64,000 bases of DNA. Source: Phycisphaera sp. Its GTDB lineage: Bacteria; Planctomycetota; Phycisphaerae; Phycisphaerales; UBA1924. Positions 51,365-61,651 of the stretch are shown here, one piece after another; the stretch's first letter is position 1, and each line of letters starts with the position of its first letter. Both the position numbers and the translations under genes were made by a program. The stretch is taken from the NCBI GenBank assembly GCA_025916675.1, contig CP098402.1, positions 2,785,205 to 2,849,204 of the forward strand. Direction: 5' to 3'. The notes under the pieces were generated by a model, which had not been told where the DNA came from, ran no database searches, and saw nothing but the letters and a program-made list of their open reading frames with translations.

Positions 51365-52906
51365 CTACGGCAGATTCACAACCTGCCCAGTCAACCGGCT
51401 GAGCCACAGCTCGATCGCCGGCTTGGCCAGCAACACCAGCACCGTCGCGATTGCCAGCGAGGGGCCGTAGGGCATGGCCCGGCCCACCCCGCGGCTGAGC
51501 GAGATGCTGTAGAGGGTCAGCAAGATACCAACGAAGGCGGCCCCGAAGAAGGCCAGCACCGAATCGACCCAGCCCAGGCACGCGCCCACGGCGGCCATCA
51601 GGTGGACGTCGCCCAGGCCCATGGCCTCCTTGCCGAAGCCCAGGCTGCCGAACAGCCGGACCGCCCACACCACCCCGCCGCCGACCAGGTAGCCCAGCAG
51701 CGAGCCGCCCAGGGCGTCGAGCCACAGCGGGCAGGGGCCTGAGAAGGTGCTGGTGAGCATGAACCCGCCCCAGGCCAGCACCGCCGGGCCGGCCAGGAAG
51801 GCCATCTCCTTGACCATCTCACGCCGGGCGTGGGGGTAGGCGATCCAGACCTCGGCGTCGCTTGGGTCTTGCTTGTCGCTGGTGGACTTTGGGGCCGGAA
51901 GGAACATCCGCAGCGGGATGCCGGCCACGATTGGCCCCGCCGCCATACCGATGATCACACCGATGCCCGACGCGTAGCCCAGCAGGTGCGCGATGAACCC
52001 GCCCGCGATCGCGCACACCAGAACGGTGATCGCGATAACCGCCGGCCCGCGGAGCCATCCCTTCTTGGGCCGCCACTGGCCTGTCTCCGAGTCGTCGATC
52101 TCCTCGCCCTCGATGGGCGGCAGCCCCTTGGCCTTGCGGTGTTCCTCTTCCCACTGCAACGCGTCGGCGAAGCTGCGACCGATGACCTTGAACTTCAGCA
52201 TCAGCAGCGACAGGCCCACGCCGGCCACACCGCCGATGCCAATGCCCACGCTCGCCCAGCCGTACGTAGGGATGGGCCAATTCCAGGACATGTCGCGGCT
52301 GGGCATGGGGTACTCCAACCCCTTCACGCTCAGGAACACACCGTACCCGGTGTGGATGAGCACGCCGGCGAGGGTGGCGAACCACGGCAGCACCAGCGGG
52401 ATCATGGTGGTCTTCAGGTCGGTCAGCATCATCGCGAAGAGCGAGCCGAGCAAGAACAAGACGATCGCGAACATGGGGGCCGAATGCCGGGGCACGCCGT
52501 TGTGGCGGTCGACCTCGGCCCAGTCGTGCCGCATCGTGCTCAGGTCGAGCCCCAGCACCTCGAAGCTCGCGCTCGTGCCCGAGTATGCGGGGATCAGGTA
52601 CCAGGCGATGAAGAACACCGCGAACAGGCTGGCCACGAGCAACTCAACCAACGGATACTCGGGTGAGATCGGCGCCTTGCAATACCGGCACTTGCCGCGC
52701 ACGAACAGCCACCCGAAGATCGGGATGTTGTCCTTCCAGCGGAGCCTCGTCGAGCAGGCCGGGCAGCGCGAGGGCGGGGTGACCACGCCGATGCCCCGCG
52801 GCAGGCGGTAGGCCAGCACGTTGATGAGCGACCCCACGCACGCCCCGAAGGCGAACACGAACAGCAGGGTGGCCACCCTGGGCAAGATGATCACGAAGTC
52901 ATGCAC
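51365..52906 (-). CDS. pilD: Prepilin peptidase (A24 family) with large insertion
   Basis: 513 residues, about twice the usual length. N-terminal part: GACVGSLINVLAYRLPRGIG, then two Cys pairs (CPAC 48-51 and CRYC 73-76) that bind zinc, then PISPEYPLVELLVA. The two catalytic aspartates are Asp163 (LTDLKTTMIP) and Asp433 (GLGDVHL). They are normally about 60 residues apart; here 270 residues intervene, holding extra membrane helices and two cytoplasmic loops (240-285 and 335-365). So the enzyme should process and methylate type IV pilins or pseudopilins in the membrane, but its loop domain is unusual. No pilin gene is nearby; it precedes xseB on the same strand. Confidence 0.9.
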   Translation of the reverse strand: MHDFVIILPRVATLLFVFAFGACVGSLINVLAYRLPRGIGVVTPPSRCPACSTRLRWKDNIPIFGWLFVRGKCRYCKAPISPEYPLVELLVASLFAVFFIAWYLIPAYSGTSASFEVLGLDLSTMRHDWAEVDRHNGVPRHSAPMFAIVLFLLGSLFAMMLTDLKTTMIPLVLPWFATLAGVLIHTGYGVFLSVKGLEYPMPSRDMSWNWPIPTYGWASVGIGIGGVAGVGLSLLMLKFKVIGRSFADALQWEEEHRKAKGLPPIEGEEIDDSETGQWRPKKGWLRGPAVIAITVLVCAIAGGFIAHLLGYASGIGVIIGMAAGPIVAGIPLRMFLPAPKSTSDKQDPSDAEVWIAYPHARREMVKEMAFLAGPAVLAWGGFMLTSTFSGPCPLWLDALGGSLLGYLVGGGVVWAVRLFGSLGFGKEAMGLGDVHLMAAVGACLGWVDSVLAFFGAAFVGILLTLYSISLSRGVGRAMPYGPSLAIATVLVLLAKPAIELWLSRLTGQVVNLP

Positions 52907-52951
52907 GATTCTGGGGCTCCCGGGGGCTATCGGCGATATCGGGCCACCGGG

Positions 52952-53206
52952 TCAATCGGTCTTCGGCGTCTTCGCCTCGGCCTCGAGCTTGCCGGTGACG
53001 TCCTCGATGCGCTGCTCGGCGTCCTTCAGCAGTCCCCGACAGCGCGCCAGTAGCCGCACGCCCTTCTCGTACTCGCCGATGGATCGCTCCAGCCCGCTCT
53101 GGCCGGTCTCGATGCGCTCGATGATGGCCTCGACCTCGGTTAGCGCCTCCTCGAAGGTGGGCTCGGCTTGTTCTTGCTTGGGCTTCTTCTCGGCCATGAT
53201 CGTCAA
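52952..53206 (-). CDS. xseB: Exodeoxyribonuclease VII small subunit
   Basis: 84 residues. The helical core EPTFEEALTEVEAIIERIET and GQSGLERSIGEYEKGVRLLA is the typical XseB pattern (E-AL-L--IV--LE---L-LE--L-LYE-G). The start overlaps the xseA stop by four bases, so the two subunits are translated together, as the complex requires several small subunits per large one. Confidence 0.93.
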   Translation of the reverse strand: MTIMAEKKPKQEQAEPTFEEALTEVEAIIERIETGQSGLERSIGEYEKGVRLLARCRGLLKDAEQRIEDVTGKLEAEAKTPKTD

Positions 53207-54708
53207 CCTTTCGAGCCGGGCGTCGACTCGCCGAACAGGTCCATCTGCGGCGCGGGGTCGTCCTTGGGGGCCGGTTTGGGCGGCGTAGATTTCTTCTTGG
53301 GTGCCTGCCCGGCGACGGTCGAGCGTACCCGCCCGTCGGCCAGCGTGGTGTGCAACTCGTCGCCCGGCGACACCGCCGAGGCCGAACGCACGAGCCGGCC
53401 GTCGGCCAGGGTGGTATAGGAATACCCCCGAGCCAGTACGCCCTGCGGCCCCACCGCCCTCAGTTGACGCTCGTTCGACTCGATCCGTCGCGACTCGGAT
53501 TCCATGCGTTGGTCCATCGCGCGGGCGAGTCTCTCGGCGGCGTGGTCGAGCCGTTGCGCGCGGCGGGCCAACTCAGCGGCTGGCTTGTGGGCCTCGAGCC
53601 GGGCGCTCAACCGTTCGAGCCGCAGCGTGGCGTGGTGCAGCTTCGCGCGAGCGCGGTCGGCCAGGCGGTCGGCGGCGCGATCCAGCCGTCCGCGCGCATC
53701 GGCGGTGATCGTCATTGGGTTGGCGATGGGCCGGCGGCGCGACAACGCCTCGATCGCGCGTGCGCCGTCGGCCGTCCGCCTCAGGAGCGCGCCGCGCAAC
53801 CGGGTGCCGGCGATGTCGACCTGTTCGAGCAGGGTGTCGCTGTCGGGCGTCAATCGCATGGCCGCCTGGGTTGGCGTGGCGGCCCGCACGTCGGCCACCA
53901 GCTCGGCGATGGTCGTATCGGTTTCGTGCCCGATGGCGGCCACGACCGGTACGGGGCACTTGAGGATCGCCTCGGCCAGCGCCCGGTCGTTGAAGGCCCA
54001 CAAGTCCTCGGCCGATCCGCCGCCGCGGGTGATGATGACCGCGTCGATGCCCAGGGCCCTGTGCTGGCGGGAGAGTGCCCCCAGCTTGGCGCGCAACTCG
54101 GCGGCGGCCGCCTCGCCCTGCACGCGGGCGTCGACCAAGGCAACCTCGACCGCCGGGCATCGCCGGCGAATCGTGTCGAGCACGTCCTGCAACGCCGCCG
54201 AACTGCGGCTGGTCAGCACCGCCACGCGTCGTGGGAACGTGGGCAAGGGCCGCTTGCGGACGTCATCGAACCAGCCCAGCCCCCGCAATTCCTCGCAGAG
54301 CTGGCGGAAGGCCAGGTCGAGCGCGCCCGCCCCCACCGGCTGGGCGTTGGTGCCGATGAGCGAGAGCTTGCCCGCCTTGGCGTAGAACTCCAGCGAGCCG
54401 GTGACGACCACCTCGAGCCCGTCGCGCAGGACCACGCGATGCTTGCGCACGACGTTGGCGAACAGCACGCAGGCGACGACCGCCTCGCCGTCCTTGAGAT
54501 CGAAGTAGAGGTGGGTGCGATCGCGCAAGCCGCTGACCTCGCCCACCACACGCAGGGGGCTGGCCACGCCGCGGCGGATGGCACCGTCGACCAGCGCCGC
54601 CAGTTCGCGCACACGCATGGGCGCCTCGACGGTATTGGCCGGCTTTGACGCCTCGGGCTCGCGCGGCTTGGCGGCCATCTTGCTTGGATCGAACAGCGGA
54701 CGCGACAT
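53203..54708 (-). CDS. xseA: Exodeoxyribonuclease VII large subunit
   Basis: 501 residues from ATG 54708; upstream extension is unconserved. Degrades single-stranded DNA to oligonucleotides in repair. OB-fold N terminus: PLRVVGEVSGLRDRTHLYFD and ACVLFANV. Catalytic domain: RRVAVLTSRSSAALQDVLDT, LVDARVQGEAAAAELRAKLG, AVIITRGGGSAEDLWAFNDR and VVAAIGHETDTTIAELVADV, ending RAATPTQAA. A long coiled coil (about 290-410) and a strand-rich C-terminal GVLARGYSYTTLADGRLVRS follow. The last 50 residues are Lys/Pro-rich and end DLFGE, a lineage tail. Coupled to xseB. Confidence 0.95.
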   Translation of the reverse strand: MSRPLFDPSKMAAKPREPEASKPANTVEAPMRVRELAALVDGAIRRGVASPLRVVGEVSGLRDRTHLYFDLKDGEAVVACVLFANVVRKHRVVLRDGLEVVVTGSLEFYAKAGKLSLIGTNAQPVGAGALDLAFRQLCEELRGLGWFDDVRKRPLPTFPRRVAVLTSRSSAALQDVLDTIRRRCPAVEVALVDARVQGEAAAAELRAKLGALSRQHRALGIDAVIITRGGGSAEDLWAFNDRALAEAILKCPVPVVAAIGHETDTTIAELVADVRAATPTQAAMRLTPDSDTLLEQVDIAGTRLRGALLRRTADGARAIEALSRRRPIANPMTITADARGRLDRAADRLADRARAKLHHATLRLERLSARLEAHKPAAELARRAQRLDHAAERLARAMDQRMESESRRIESNERQLRAVGPQGVLARGYSYTTLADGRLVRSASAVSPGDELHTTLADGRVRSTVAGQAPKKKSTPPKPAPKDDPAPQMDLFGESTPGSKG

Positions 54709-54723
54709 CGGGGGATTATCGCA

Positions 54724-54763
54724 CCCAAACAAAGAGGGGGCCCCGCCACATAGCAGGACCCCC
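54724..54763 (-). terminator. Intrinsic terminator of the 54824 gene
   Basis: On the minus strand GGGGGTCC pairs with GGGGCCCCC over eight positions with one wobble, followed by TCTTTGTTTG. It lies 60 bases past the stop of the exported protein gene and just before the xseA start. Confidence 0.7.
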
Positions 54764-54823
54764 CAGGCAAAGAAGGAGAACGTTTCTCGGCTCTCTACGC
54801 GACCGGGTGCGGTGCGGATTCGG

Positions 54824-55432
54824 TCAGTTGGCCGACGCGACGGTGGTCTCGGCCACTTCTTCGGTCTCTTCAGCCGGCGCGGCCGCGGCGCGGACGGTGG
54901 CCCGGTGGGCATTCATCCGCTCCAAGGCGGCGACCAGATTGGAACGGTCGGCCTGCGGGGCCTGCACGCGGAAGCCGCCGCCACCGCTGGCACCCTCGGG
55001 CATCGTGATCGTGGCGCGCGGCGTGATGGCGGTCTGCTCGCTGCCGACCCTTTCACCGGCGTGCGAGGTCACGGCGGCGTTCTCACGCAGCCACGCGATG
55101 CGGGCCTCTTCGAGCCGGTCGGCCACGTACCGCTGGGCGCGGACGAAGCCGTTGGTCACGTTCTGGTAGTTGCGGATGGTGCCGTCCACGCGGATCTCGA
55201 AGCGGGCCGGGTCGTTCTGCCGCTCGTTCGGGTCGATCACGAACCGCTGGAAGGGATCCAGGCGGTCGAGCGTGGGCACCTCGACAACGATGCTGGTGAC
55301 GGTCTCGGACTCTGTGGCCGCCGTGATCGCCTCGACCGTGCGGACGTCGCTCACGGGGTGGAGCCCCTGGGCCAGGGCCGAGGGGGCCGCCGCGCCGAGG
55401 GCCATCGATGCGATAGCAATCGTGTTCTTCAT
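54824..55432 (-). CDS. Exported protein, unknown
   Basis: 202 residues from ATG 55432, giving the signal peptide KNTIAIASMALGAAAPSALA; an ATG at 55459 would put nine extra residues ahead of it. The mature part begins QGLHPVSDVRTVEAITAATE and contains VVEVPTLDRLDPFQRFVIDP, FEIRVDGTIRNYQNVTNGFV and RYVADRLEEARIAWLRENAA; mostly strands and helices without known motif. A Gly-rich stretch (EGASGGGGFRV) and an Ala/Glu-rich end suggest flexible C terminus. No neighbours point to function; it has its own terminator. Confidence 0.72.
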   Translation of the reverse strand: MKNTIAIASMALGAAAPSALAQGLHPVSDVRTVEAITAATESETVTSIVVEVPTLDRLDPFQRFVIDPNERQNDPARFEIRVDGTIRNYQNVTNGFVRAQRYVADRLEEARIAWLRENAAVTSHAGERVGSEQTAITPRATITMPEGASGGGGFRVQAPQADRSNLVAALERMNAHRATVRAAAAPAEETEEVAETTVASAN

Positions 55433-55589
55433 ATCTTCGGACTCCTCCGTCTTCGCCACCCTCCGGGCGGCAAGGTCGATCTCCCTGCACTGGTCTATTC
55501 AACTGCATAAACCAGCCTGTTGCAAGCCTTTATGCGCATTCGGCAGAATTTCTCTCAAGTACCCGCCCGGGCGATCGTCAGGGCCGGAA

Positions 55590-56681
55590 TTATCCGGACT
55601 TGCCCGCCAGCATCCCCTCATACAGGGTCTGGACGGCGGCCACGTGGGCGTTGCCCGCATGAAAACGCTCGACGGCGGCGAACCCCGCAGACCGGCGTTC
55701 GTCGGCCAGGCGTTTGTCCTCGAACACGCGGCGGAGTTCCTCGGCCCAGCGCTCCGGGTCGCCCGGGTCGAGTTGGGTGACCCCATAGTCGGTCCCCAGT
55801 TCGTCGATGACCGGATCGGTCACGGCGATCACGAGGATGCCGTTGGCGTGGGCGTCGAGCACGAGGCTGCGGTGCTCGCGCAGGGCGTCGGGCAGCAGCA
55901 GGGCGTCGACCCGCAGCACTGGGTCGCGGTGGGCCTCGACGCTGGCAACGAAGCTGACGTGCTCGGCCAGCGCCAGCCGCTCGACCACCGAGCGCAGGTG
56001 GGCGTCGTGGGCCGCGTCGGCGTCGGCGAAGATGAGCGGCGGCTCGTCGCCGTCGAGACGAACGCGGGACAGGGCCTCGAGCGCGTGCGTCCAGTTCGCG
56101 CGGTCATGGCCGGTGCCTGCGAGCAAGACCGCCGGACGATCGCCACCGGCCATGGGCTTGTCGGCCGGCCGGGCGTCTTCGGTGTGGACGCCCCACCGCA
56201 CCAGGCGCAGGTGGCGGCTGTCGAGCTTGCGGAGGCAGCGCCGCTCGAGGGCGGCCCCGGGCACGCTGGCGATCACCTTGTCGTCGACGCTGTCGAGGTG
56301 GGCCCCGCCCAGGGCGTCGGCCAGGTGGGCGTTGAAGACCTCGAGCACGAGCCCGGCGCCCAGCATGCCCGCGACCTCGAAGCCCAGCGGCCAGGCCTGG
56401 TCGCCGAACACATGGACGAGCGCGATGCCCTCGCTGGGCCCGGCTTCGAGTGCGCTGCGGGCCAGATCCCTCGCGCGACGCGAGAGCGGCGGCAATGGAC
56501 CGTGCGGCACGTAGCCGATGGCCTGCGAGAACACGCGGCCGTCGAGCAGTTCGGGCAGCGAATCGGGCACGGCGTGCAGCACGCGGAAGCCATCGGCCAC
56601 CAGCCCCACCTCGAGCCTGGCGAGCAAGTCGCGCTCGCGCGAGGCGAAGTCTTCGTCGGCCAGGATCATGATGGCGGGCAT
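55590..56681 (-). CDS. Glycosyltransferase-like protein (GT-B fold)
   Basis: 363 residues. Two Rossmann-like halves: first MPAIMILADEDFASRERDLL to about 170, second from PAVLLAGTGHDRANWTHALE. Typical GT4/GT-B features are a donor-domain segment HLRSVVERLALAEHVSFVAS, VDALLLPDALREHRSLVLDA (E-x7-E-like position), ANGILVIAVTDPVIDELGTD and the final AAVERFHAGNAHVAAVQTLY. The E-x7-E motif of retaining enzymes is not clean here, so acceptor and donor cannot be named. It follows the ABC ATPase gene by 29 bases on the same strand, perhaps as the last gene of that operon. Confidence 0.75.
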   Translation of the reverse strand: MPAIMILADEDFASRERDLLARLEVGLVADGFRVLHAVPDSLPELLDGRVFSQAIGYVPHGPLPPLSRRARDLARSALEAGPSEGIALVHVFGDQAWPLGFEVAGMLGAGLVLEVFNAHLADALGGAHLDSVDDKVIASVPGAALERRCLRKLDSRHLRLVRWGVHTEDARPADKPMAGGDRPAVLLAGTGHDRANWTHALEALSRVRLDGDEPPLIFADADAAHDAHLRSVVERLALAEHVSFVASVEAHRDPVLRVDALLLPDALREHRSLVLDAHANGILVIAVTDPVIDELGTDYGVTQLDPGDPERWAEELRRVFEDKRLADERRSAGFAAVERFHAGNAHVAAVQTLYEGMLAGKSG

Positions 56682-56710
56682 GGAGCCTCGCTTGTGCGGT
56701 GACGGTGGCG

Positions 56711-57853
<1,143 letters not shown>

Positions 57854-57911
57854 ATCGGGACTCCCTCGGTCGTGGGCGCTGCGGGCGGGGGGTGCTCGGG
57901 CGGGGTGCGCG

Positions 57912-60059
57912 TCACACCCGGGCCTTCTTCAGCTTGGGATCGATGGCGTCGCGCAGGGCCTCGCCGATGAGGTTGTAGCTCAGCACGGTCAGGAAGATGG
58001 CAAAGCCCGGGAAGATCGCCAGCCACCACATGAACTTGCCCACCTCGTTGGTCGCGTCGCTGAGCAAACCGCCCCAGCTGGCCTGGCCCGGCTTGCCCAG
58101 CCCCAGGTAGCTCAGCACGGCCTCGGCCAGGATGGCCGCCGCGATGGCGAACGACGCGTCGACCAGCACCGGCGTGACGCCGTTGGGCAGCATGTGCTTG
58201 AACAGCACGCTCCGCAGCGGCAGGCCCACGGCCCGGGCCGACTGCACGAAGTCTTGCCCCCGGAGCTTATAGAACTCGGCGCGGATGTACCTGGCGCTGC
58301 CCGTCCACGTCACACAACCGATGATGGCCATCATGACGTACGTATTGCGCGGCAGGACGGCCGCGGCGACGATCAGCAGGAACAGCAACGGGATGGCCAT
58401 GAAGATCTCGACCACGCGGTAGAGCAGCATGTCGACCCAGCCGCCGAAGTAGCCCATGAGCGCTCCGACGGTCACGCCGATGACCACGGCGATGGTCGTG
58501 CTCACCAGGCCGATGGAGATCGACAGGCGGCTGGCGTGCAGGAGCTGGCTGAGCATGTCCCGGCCCTTGGAGTCGGTGCCCAGCGAATACGCGGGGCCGG
58601 GGCGGGCTTCGAGCACCGCCGCGGCGTCGGCCACGGTCATCGTGGGATCGGCGTCGGCGGCCGCCTGCACGGCGGCGAAGGCTTCGGCCGGCTTGGAGGG
58701 CAGCGAGTCGGACGCGAACCCCAGCTGCGCCTCGATCGCGGCGAGCACCTCGGCGTCGAGGGGCATCTGGGCAACGGGCATGCCGGTGTCGCGCGCTCGT
58801 TCGTTCAGCGCGACCTCCTCGAGCCCCTTGAAGACCTGGGAGTACACGTTGCTGGCCGGCTTGAGCATGTCGACGGCCGTGCCGCTCTGGTTGGGCGACC
58901 ACGGGACGACGGTGAAGATCGCGCTGGTCTCACCCTGGGCCACGTTGGCAACGTAGCGGAAGTCGGGCAGCGGCGTCGACCAGCGTGCGGCGATGATGCC
59001 GAACATCACCAGCGTGACCAGCAGCGAGACGCCCGCCCGATTGGTGAGCCTGGTCAGCGGGTGGAGCGGGACGAAGATCAGCCCCACGATCGCCGCGATG
59101 CCCAGAGCCGCGATGACCTCGAAGTAGGGCTGCTGCTCGAAGCCGCGCAGCCATCCGGCATCACGCTTGGCGGCCTGGCCGCTGACGATCGTGTGCAGCA
59201 GCATCGCCAGCCCGGCCTGGAGCGACACGGTCAGCAGGACCTTGGCCCGATCGCCGCGCCCGCCGGCCATGCCCGCCCACTTGGGCACCAGCAACGCCAA
59301 CGCGACAACGGCGCCCAGGAGCAGGGTGAGGTCGACCACGGTCAGGTACTCGAGCATGGGCGAGAGCACCGGCGTGTCGGCGTCGACCCGAGCCGCAACG
59401 CCGAGCAGCGAGCCCAGGCCAAACAGCACGATCACCGGCACGGTGGCGATGCGAACCCGGCGGGACAACTCGAACGTTCCAGCGGCCCACACCAGGCCGG
59501 CGGCGATGGCCAGGTCGATGATGATCTGGAATGTGCGGCTGGAGCCGACGCCATCTTCGGGGGGGCCGAGCAGGAAGCCTGCCAGGCCGCTGGTCTCGTT
59601 CCCGGTCGAGGCGCTAAGGAACTGGGCGATCACGAAGAGCCCGAACACGATCGCCACGATCGCGCCGGTCCCGAGCTTCAACGCCGGATGCAGGCGTTGC
59701 GGTGCCATGATCCACGCGACCGACCAGAGCAGCATGAAGATCACCAGCCGCGCGCCGTCGAACGTGCCGACGGCCTCGTCGAGCCCGCCCAGCAGCTTGC
59801 CCAATGGGTTCACGCCGCCCTGCTCGACGAGCAGGATGGGATGGCCGTTGGCCACCAGCGGCGCGAAGACGGCAAAGAACGCGATGATGCTGACCCAGAT
59901 GATGCCAAGCACCGCCCCCGGACGCTTGAACACGCTGCGCCAGGCCTCGAGCCAGAAGCCCTCGGCCGGGCGATGGCCGATGCCCTGCATGAGTTGCACG
60001 CCCGTCACGGCGGTGAGCTGATCGGCGGTCTGCGGGTTGTTGTCGGTGTCTTGGCTCAT
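57912..60059 (-). CDS. oppC: ABC transporter permease, OppC type, with about 400 extra residues
   Basis: 715 residues against about 300 for a usual OppC. TM1 is normal ([20 protein letters not shown], residue 41 on). Normally the core follows directly; here it begins only at about 490 with [20 protein letters not shown]. Between them lie about eight additional hydrophobic segments (for instance [63 protein letters not shown]) and a periplasmic-looking stretch ([20 protein letters not shown] to [10 protein letters not shown]). The core has the EAA loop [20 protein letters not shown] that contacts the ATPase. Overlaps oppB by one base. Function as peptide or related solute permease is by family; the insertion is unexplained. 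Confidence 0.9.
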   Translation of the reverse strand: MSQDTDNNPQTADQLTAVTGVQLMQGIGHRPAEGFWLEAWRSVFKRPGAVLGIIWVSIIAFFAVFAPLVANGHPILLVEQGGVNPLGKLLGGLDEAVGTFDGARLVIFMLLWSVAWIMAPQRLHPALKLGTGAIVAIVFGLFVIAQFLSASTGNETSGLAGFLLGPPEDGVGSSRTFQIIIDLAIAAGLVWAAGTFELSRRVRIATVPVIVLFGLGSLLGVAARVDADTPVLSPMLEYLTVVDLTLLLGAVVALALLVPKWAGMAGGRGDRAKVLLTVSLQAGLAMLLHTIVSGQAAKRDAGWLRGFEQQPYFEVIAALGIAAIVGLIFVPLHPLTRLTNRAGVSLLVTLVMFGIIAARWSTPLPDFRYVANVAQGETSAIFTVVPWSPNQSGTAVDMLKPASNVYSQVFKGLEEVALNERARDTGMPVAQMPLDAEVLAAIEAQLGFASDSLPSKPAEAFAAVQAAADADPTMTVADAAAVLEARPGPAYSLGTDSKGRDMLSQLLHASRLSISIGLVSTTIAVVIGVTVGALMGYFGGWVDMLLYRVVEIFMAIPLLFLLIVAAAVLPRNTYVMMAIIGCVTWTGSARYIRAEFYKLRGQDFVQSARAVGLPLRSVLFKHMLPNGVTPVLVDASFAIAAAILAEAVLSYLGLGKPGQASWGGLLSDATNEVGKFMWWLAIFPGFAIFLTVLSYNLIGEALRDAIDPKLKKARV

Positions 60060-61597
60060 CAGTCGTATGAGATCCGTGGGTCGGCCATGGCGTACAGGAT
60101 GTCGGCCAGCAGCAAGGCGAGCATGTTGACCAGGCCCACGATGAGCGCGTTGGCCAGCAGCAGTTCGCGGTCACGCAGCGTGATGGCCTCGATGATCAGG
60201 TGGCCCATGCCCTGCACGCTGAAGATGCTCTCGATCACGACCGACCCGCCCAGCATGGCCGGGAAGATCGACACGAACATGGTGATGACCGGCAGCAGGC
60301 TGTTGCGGAACACGTGGCGGAAGACCACGTCCTTGCGCGACACGCCCTTGGCCTTGGCCGTGCGGACGTAGTCGGCGTTGAAGTTCTCGAGCATCGCGGC
60401 GCGGGTCTGCTTGCTCAATACGGCGAAGCCCGTGTACACCAGGCACGCCACGGGCAAGACCAGGTGCCAGAGCGTGTCGAGGATGAACCCGCGCTGCCAG
60501 CGGCCGTCCACCGTCTGCGGCAGCATCGACATCGACTCGGCCTCGGACGAGTGCAGCCCGGTGACGGGGAACGCACCCAGGTAGTCCTTGCTGGCCAGGA
60601 AGCCGACCGCCAGCACGCCGGCCCACACGATGGGGATCGACCAGAGCGCGACGTAGAACGCGCCGAGCCCCACGTCGATGAGCGAGCCCTGCCGGCTGGC
60701 GGCCAGCACACCCGAGGGGATGGCCACGAAGTAGATGATCGGGACCGCGATCAGGTTCAGCAGTAGCGTGACCGGTAGCGCCTCGGCGATGAGCTGCGAC
60801 ACCGGGCGCGACTTGGCGAAGCTCATGCCCAGATCGGGAGCGGCCAGCGACACCGCCCCCGGGATGATCGGCACACCGGCCTGGCGGAACATCTTGGCGT
60901 CGAACATCGCCTGCGACCTGGTGGTGGCGTCCAGCAGCCGCTGGTAGTCGCGCATCATCTCGGCGGCGCGGGTCTGAGCGGTGGCCCACAGAAGATCGTC
61001 GGCGTTCTCGAACGCGTCCTTGCCGATTGAGCGAGCGGGGCCGGGCTTGATCTCTCCTCGATCCTTCACCGCGTCTTCTCGCTCCAGCACCTTCGCGATG
61101 TCGCCGATGGCGATCTCGAATCTCGTGCGAGCGCCAAGGTACGCGGCGCGGACCTGGGCGTAGTCGGCGCTCGCCTGCCGGTACATCTGGGTCTGGAGTT
61201 CCACCTCGCCCGGCACGACCAGGGCGGCCGCCGGCTCGGCGGTTGGCAATTCGTCGCCGAACCACTCCCAGAGGGGGGGCTCGGTCACGGTTCGTGGCGG
61301 GCTGAACCTTTCGCCGCTGGGCGTGAACTGCTCGCGCGCGCCGAACTTGACGGGGCTCACCCGGCCCAGCCACTTGACGTACTGCACGACGTACGGCGCG
61401 TCGAGACCGTAGCGGTCTTCGAGGTAGGCGCGCTGCTGGGCGACACTGCCCGAATCCATCTGCCCGCCACCGGCGCCGCTCTGCAGGGCCGCGCCGACAC
61501 CACCGGGGCTCATGGCCACCAGCATGAAGATCAGCAGCGTCATGCCGATCAGCGTCGGAATCATGAGCAGCAGGCGTCGGATGATGTACGTAGTCAT
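60059..61597 (-). CDS. oppB: ABC transporter permease, OppB type, with a large periplasmic insertion
   Basis: 512 residues against about 310. N terminus MTTYIIRRLLLMIPTLIGMT is the standard OppB start with TM1. About 200 hydrophilic, largely helical residues follow (from GGVGAALQSGAGGGQ to LGMSFAKSRPVSQL; includes QTQMYRQASADYAQVRAAYL and ARSIGKDAFENADDLLWATA), then the regular core with five helices and EAA loop YVRTAKAKGVSRKDVVFRHV. C-terminal ILYAMADPRISYD is the family end. The insertion sits where OppB normally has its first periplasmic loop, so it could contact the anchored binding protein. Between the binding protein gene (54 bases away) and oppC. Confidence 0.9.
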   Translation of the reverse strand: MTTYIIRRLLLMIPTLIGMTLLIFMLVAMSPGGVGAALQSGAGGGQMDSGSVAQQRAYLEDRYGLDAPYVVQYVKWLGRVSPVKFGAREQFTPSGERFSPPRTVTEPPLWEWFGDELPTAEPAAALVVPGEVELQTQMYRQASADYAQVRAAYLGARTRFEIAIGDIAKVLEREDAVKDRGEIKPGPARSIGKDAFENADDLLWATAQTRAAEMMRDYQRLLDATTRSQAMFDAKMFRQAGVPIIPGAVSLAAPDLGMSFAKSRPVSQLIAEALPVTLLLNLIAVPIIYFVAIPSGVLAASRQGSLIDVGLGAFYVALWSIPIVWAGVLAVGFLASKDYLGAFPVTGLHSSEAESMSMLPQTVDGRWQRGFILDTLWHLVLPVACLVYTGFAVLSKQTRAAMLENFNADYVRTAKAKGVSRKDVVFRHVFRNSLLPVITMFVSIFPAMLGGSVVIESIFSVQGMGHLIIEAITLRDRELLLANALIVGLVNMLALLLADILYAMADPRISYD

Positions 61598-61651
61598 GGG
61601 CGGTGGCGCTCTGGTGCCGAAGAGTCGGGTTGGGGTCGGAGAAGGTCGAGG

